The translations under genes and the position numbers were made by a program. Below are positions 60,701 to 64,000 of a DNA stretch of 64,000 bases, in pieces; position 1 is the stretch's first letter; the number at the start of each line of letters is the position of its first letter. The DNA comes from Leishmania donovani (Eukaryota > Euglenozoa > Kinetoplastea > Trypanosomatida > Trypanosomatidae). A model generated the notes under the pieces. The model was not told the origin of the DNA and made no database searches. It worked only from the letters and a program-made list of their open reading frames with translations. Where the stretch lies: positions 100,313 through 164,312 of the forward strand of contig NC_018242.1 of assembly GCF_000227135.1 (NCBI RefSeq), read 5' to 3'.

Positions 60701-61099
60701 CCTCCATCTCACCACCACCACCGCCACCACCTCTCGCGTCTTCGGAACCGTCGTCGTCATCGTGCCTTTGCGAAGACATCTCCGGTGGGGCTGCCCTCCT
60801 TTCTTTACTTTCTCTGTGTGTGTACCAGCGCCTGCGTGTGTGCCAGCGCCGTGTTCGCTTGCACTCGTTTTCGTTGTTTTGTGCGTTGCCCCCGCACCCT
60901 CCCCCCCCCTCCCTGACGCACGAGCTTGAGGTCTGCGGAAAGGTCGGAACACGCATCGAGGAGGAGACTTTGTATTTTAGCGCTTCTACTCTTTCTGTTC
61001 GTCTTGGCCTTCCTTCGCTTCACGGCGCCACACCACCTCCTCGTGTGCTCGATCCTCGTGTATCTTTTGCCTCACGTGGAAATCTCTGTCGCGCTCGCC
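57735..61099. other. Long intergenic spacer (3.4 kb)
   Basis: No supported gene lies here. It holds TG repeats (58537-58558, about 59829-59851), CCA and CCCAT minisatellite-like runs (60061-60125), a T tract near 60637-60651 and dense pyrimidine tracts from 60550 to 61040 leading to the next start. The longest open frame (59834-60916) translates to Ser/Pro/Cys/Leu/His low complexity. Confidence 0.6.
60061..60125. repeat. CCACA and CCCAT short tandem repeats
   Basis: Adjacent runs of CACCACAC-type and CCCAT units lie inside the long spacer. Confidence 0.8.
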
Positions 61100-64000
61100 A
61101 TGGATCCGTCGTCGGCGACAGCCGTCGCCAGTAACGCTACGGCTTTGGCTGGTGCTGGTGTTGCTGGACATGAAGCGACCCAACACGCACCAGGCAGCAC
61201 CACTGAAGGCTCCGGCTCCGGCTCCGGCTTAGGCGCCACCCCGCGCACGAGCGACAGCCCCGCTGAGGACCCGGCGTTCTCGATCGATGTTACTAGTGGC
61301 AGCACCTCCAACCCGGCACCCATGCAACGTGCCTCGGCGTCTCGTACTAAGGGTGGGCGTCTCAGAGAGAACTCAGGAAATGCTCCCAGGGTCGCCGCGG
61401 CGGCGCCAGCAGGGGCGAGCGAGCCGAGCAGCGATGCCAGCTCACCGACAGAAGGGAAGAGCTTCGCTGAGCGTATCGAGAACCTTTCCGCTGTCGAGGA
61501 CCGCTATCGTTTTCACCTCGAGTGCCTTGCTGAGGATGAGCTGGAGGATCTATGCGACATCATGATATCACGTGAGGACGAACTCCTGCAAGATGGCTTT
61601 CGTGGCATCGACGCCGAGAAAGAGGGCGAGGAGCGGGGCTTACTTCCCGGTGAAGGCGAGAGCGACGCAGTCTCTGACCCTTTCCACGAAGACGAGGATG
61701 CTGAGGCGCGGCTGCAGCGCAGAAACGCTGTTGCAGCAGCAGCAAGCCGGACTAGCGACGGCGATGGCATCGCTGTCGCAGCGGAGCCGGACGAGGAGTT
61801 CGAGAGCTTCCGCGACGCCGCACCGTACGACGCGGCGACGCGGATCGAGCGGCTGGCACAACCGGGGGCGTACACGAGGAGTGGCTCTTCGTGGCTCACG
61901 ACCAACACCCTGCACGCTCTTGACATGTCGAGCGTCTCAGTCGTGCAGCTCACATCCGAGTTTTACTCACCAGCGCACACAGGAGACGAAACGGACCACT
62001 GCGACACAAGTACGGGAGGGAAAGACGAGGACGCTTCCGTCCACATGGATGAGGAGGCCATCGCTGCTGCACGCAGCGCAAGGGCAGCGCGTGCCTTGCG
62101 CCTCCGCCATGAGAAGGCGCGAGTCGAACAGGAGCGTGCTGCGCAGGCCCAGATGATGTCCACTGCTCTGCTGCTTTCTACTGCACCAGTGCCCGCAGAT
62201 GATCAAGAAGAGGAGGAGCAGCTCGATGCTTACGCCCTCTACGGCCCGAGGCGTGCCGTTGGCCGCCCCGCCTCCATGGACCTTGGATCTGCGGAGGATG
62301 GACGGGCAACGAGTGCTGAGACGGATGCTGATGACGAGCAGCTATCGCCGTCGTTCGGGTTCGGCCCGAGGCGTGCCGCTGGTCGCCCTTCAGAAGCCGG
62401 CGAGGCCGCCGATGAAGATGGGGACGAGGGCAGCGACGGCGAGGAGCTCCTGGAGCCGTTGATGGGCCGCCGAATCGAACTCTACAAGGCGGGGCATACT
62501 GGCCCCAAGCATGACCATGGTGAGGATGTCAATGACAGGCTGGAACTCCAGCTAAGGCGCGGACCACAGCTCGAAACGGGCGGTACCGCCAGAGTGAGTG
62601 GTGGATCCGGGTGCAGGGGCGAGCCGAAGAGAGGTGTCAGCGCCTCCGAGGATAACGAGGAGGGACCTCTCCTGCTAGGGGTGCGGCAGAACGGCGGTCC
62701 CCCGACTAGCAGACCTCCATTGAGGGCCGTGCCGGTGGCGGCTGCAGATAGACAGGAACCAAGCAACCGCGATTCGGACTCCGATGTTCCACTAACTATG
62801 GGGTTCATCTACGGTAGCGCCCGGCATGCAACAGGCGATCCGACGTACACGAAGGCCCCTGAGAAGACTGAATCCGCCCATGCGGCTTCAGAAGACTACA
62901 GCTCCGATGGCTCACCGTTGGAAGTGCGCTTGGTGCGTTACGCTCCTCGACGTAAAACGGCGCACCGCCCCCCAGCGGCACCGTCCGCTCAAGAGGAAGT
63001 CCCTGGCAGGGCAGACACCGACACCGATGCCCTCAGTGAGGAAGAGCCTCTCGCGGCGCTTGTGCTGCAGAAGAGCCGCGTCGAGCGAAGGGCGCATCCT
63101 CGAGCAGCTTCATCGCAAGAGGCTCGTGAGCAGCACTCGGCTCTCTCAACGGACGAGGAAGAGGAGGAAGAAGCTACACCGCTTAGTCAGGGTCGTCCAT
63201 TGCTGCGCTCTGCCGGTCCTCTTCCCAAAACGTATCATCCTTCCGCCGAGGAGCATGGCAACGCGACCTTTTCCGATGATGAGGAGGATAATGAGCACAT
63301 GATACCAACCTGCAGCAACCATCGTCCTGCGCGTGTGTGCGGTCATACCCACGAACTCCTCCTCCAGAAGGACGAGGCGGAACGATCACACTCTAGCGAG
63401 GTCGATGATGAGGACACGAATCCGTTGCGCGCGGAGATTCAGGCGCCTCGTAAGCGTCAACACGGCCCGACCAAACAGGAAGAGAGCCTTGAAGCCGACG
63501 AGGCGCGGTCCTCCGCCACCTCCACGCGGTCGTCGACCTCTTCACCCCTCACGACCACATACCATCGCACCCGGCACAACCGAGCACACCGAACTCCGCC
63601 CAGCCCCTGCATCTCTGTCAAATACGAAGGACCAGCATCAAGCACGCCGAAACAGCAGACCATCGGCCATCACCCCATCCGACAGTTGACACGCCGCGTC
63701 GGCCCAGCGCCTGTCGCCACCGCTGCCGAGTCCACTGCAACAGTGACCCGAATCCGACCAAGCGAGCAATCCTTGGGGCACCGAGAGCTCAATTCCGCAC
63801 ACACACTAGCCGACACCATCGACGACAGCCTTTCAGCGGCCACAACCGCTGCCGAGCACACACACACCACCATCCTCCGACAGCACCTGCGCCGCGAACG
63901 ATACTATCACCACAAACTACACGCGGAATCTCACCATCTCAATCATGTTCCTATGCGCTTCATCGGCACGCCCGTCGACGAGGCGGAGCGGGCGCTGGAG
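61100..64000 (+). CDS. Large acidic repeat protein, 3' end outside window
   Basis: The frame opens at the ATG at 61100 (MDPSSATAVASNATAL, in the context GCCATGG) and has no stop through the final base, giving 967 codons so far. Residues 1-110 are Ala/Ser/Gly/Pro-rich. A probably folded helical segment lies at about 118-165 (SFAERIENLSAVEDRYRFHL, then ECLAEDELEDLCDIM). From about 375 to 807 there is a degenerate repeat of roughly 42 residues. Each unit has an acidic Ser/Asp/Glu patch, then PL, then a basic part whose best versions are YGPRRAVGRP (381-390) and FGPRRAAGRP (421-430). The rest is Ser/Thr/His/Arg-rich. No enzyme motif or membrane helix is seen. Alternating acidic and basic patches would fit a nuclear or cytoskeletal scaffold, but that is a guess. 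Confidence 0.85.
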   Translation, partial: MDPSSATAVASNATALAGAGVAGHEATQHAPGSTTEGSGSGSGLGATPRTSDSPAEDPAFSIDVTSGSTSNPAPMQRASASRTKGGRLRENSGNAPRVAAAAPAGASEPSSDASSPTEGKSFAERIENLSAVEDRYRFHLECLAEDELEDLCDIMISREDELLQDGFRGIDAEKEGEERGLLPGEGESDAVSDPFHEDEDAEARLQRRNAVAAAASRTSDGDGIAVAAEPDEEFESFRDAAPYDAATRIERLAQPGAYTRSGSSWLTTNTLHALDMSSVSVVQLTSEFYSPAHTGDETDHCDTSTGGKDEDASVHMDEEAIAAARSARAARALRLRHEKARVEQERAAQAQMMSTALLLSTAPVPADDQEEEEQLDAYALYGPRRAVGRPASMDLGSAEDGRATSAETDADDEQLSPSFGFGPRRAAGRPSEAGEAADEDGDEGSDGEELLEPLMGRRIELYKAGHTGPKHDHGEDVNDRLELQLRRGPQLETGGTARVSGGSGCRGEPKRGVSASEDNEEGPLLLGVRQNGGPPTSRPPLRAVPVAAADRQEPSNRDSDSDVPLTMGFIYGSARHATGDPTYTKAPEKTESAHAASEDYSSDGSPLEVRLVRYAPRRKTAHRPPAAPSAQEEVPGRADTDTDALSEEEPLAALVLQKSRVERRAHPRAASSQEAREQHSALSTDEEEEEEATPLSQGRPLLRSAGPLPKTYHPSAEEHGNATFSDDEEDNEHMIPTCSNHRPARVCGHTHELLLQKDEAERSHSSEVDDEDTNPLRAEIQAPRKRQHGPTKQEESLEADEARSSATSTRSSTSSPLTTTYHRTRHNRAHRTPPSPCISVKYEGPASSTPKQQTIGHHPIRQLTRRVGPAPVATAAESTATVTRIRPSEQSLGHRELNSAHTLADTIDDSLSAATTAAEHTHTTILRQHLRRERYYHHKLHAESHHLNHVPMRFIGTPVDEAERALE

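Noticed and set aside
59834..60916. 360-codon open frame in the last spacer
   Set aside because: It starts at a GTG-rich repeat and consists of Cys/Val/His/Pro/Ser low complexity; it contains microsatellite translation.

Overview
The window looks like a piece of a trypanosomatid chromosome, almost certainly Leishmania. All supported genes are intronless and lie on the + strand. They are separated by long pyrimidine-rich, microsatellite-filled spacers of the kind used for trans-splicing and polyadenylation, and GC at third codon positions is high. There is no operon, no ribosome-binding site and no divergent gene, so the window fits the inside of one polycistronic transcription unit. From memory, the order replication factor A 28 kDa, p18, serine peptidase inhibitor ISP1, then L-asparaginase matches part of chromosome 15 of Leishmania major. 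The species cannot be fixed by reading.

Layout. Positions 1-4355 hold a large conserved protein cut by the left edge. Next come a coiled-coil protein (5961-7394) and RPA2 (9127-9900), whose 3' flank carries a SIDER2-like degenerate retroposon. A tandem array of p18, a subunit of the mitochondrial F1-ATPase, follows at 11671-15283 and is broken by assembly gaps. Positions 17173-24355 hold an unknown 800-residue protein, the ecotin-like inhibitor ISP1 and a CxxC protein. Two isoprenylcysteine-methylesterase-like hydrolases (25894-28074 and 32124-35183) share blocks of identical DNA. Positions 36231-43981 hold a cytoskeleton-type protein, a cysteine-rich type I membrane glycoprotein and an RPUSD2/Pus9-like pseudouridine synthase.

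A second gap-broken tandem array, ribosomal stalk protein P1, lies at 44677-46506. It is followed by cytosolic-type L-asparaginase, a probable beta-propeller protein, a mitochondrial PPR-type protein, a small two-helix membrane protein and a low-complexity protein. Last is a large acidic protein (61100 to the right edge) that stays open to the last base and contains a decayed repeat of about 42 residues.

The genes do not form one pathway. Several serve the mitochondrion (p18, PPR protein) and translation (P1, pseudouridine synthase). Expression differences most likely arise after transcription, through 3' UTRs: a SIDER2 behind RPA2, and a different 3' UTR on the last p18 copy and on the first P1 copy. 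Seven runs of N occur. In the p18 and P1 arrays the sequence either side of gaps is repeated or overlaps, so copy numbers there cannot be trusted.
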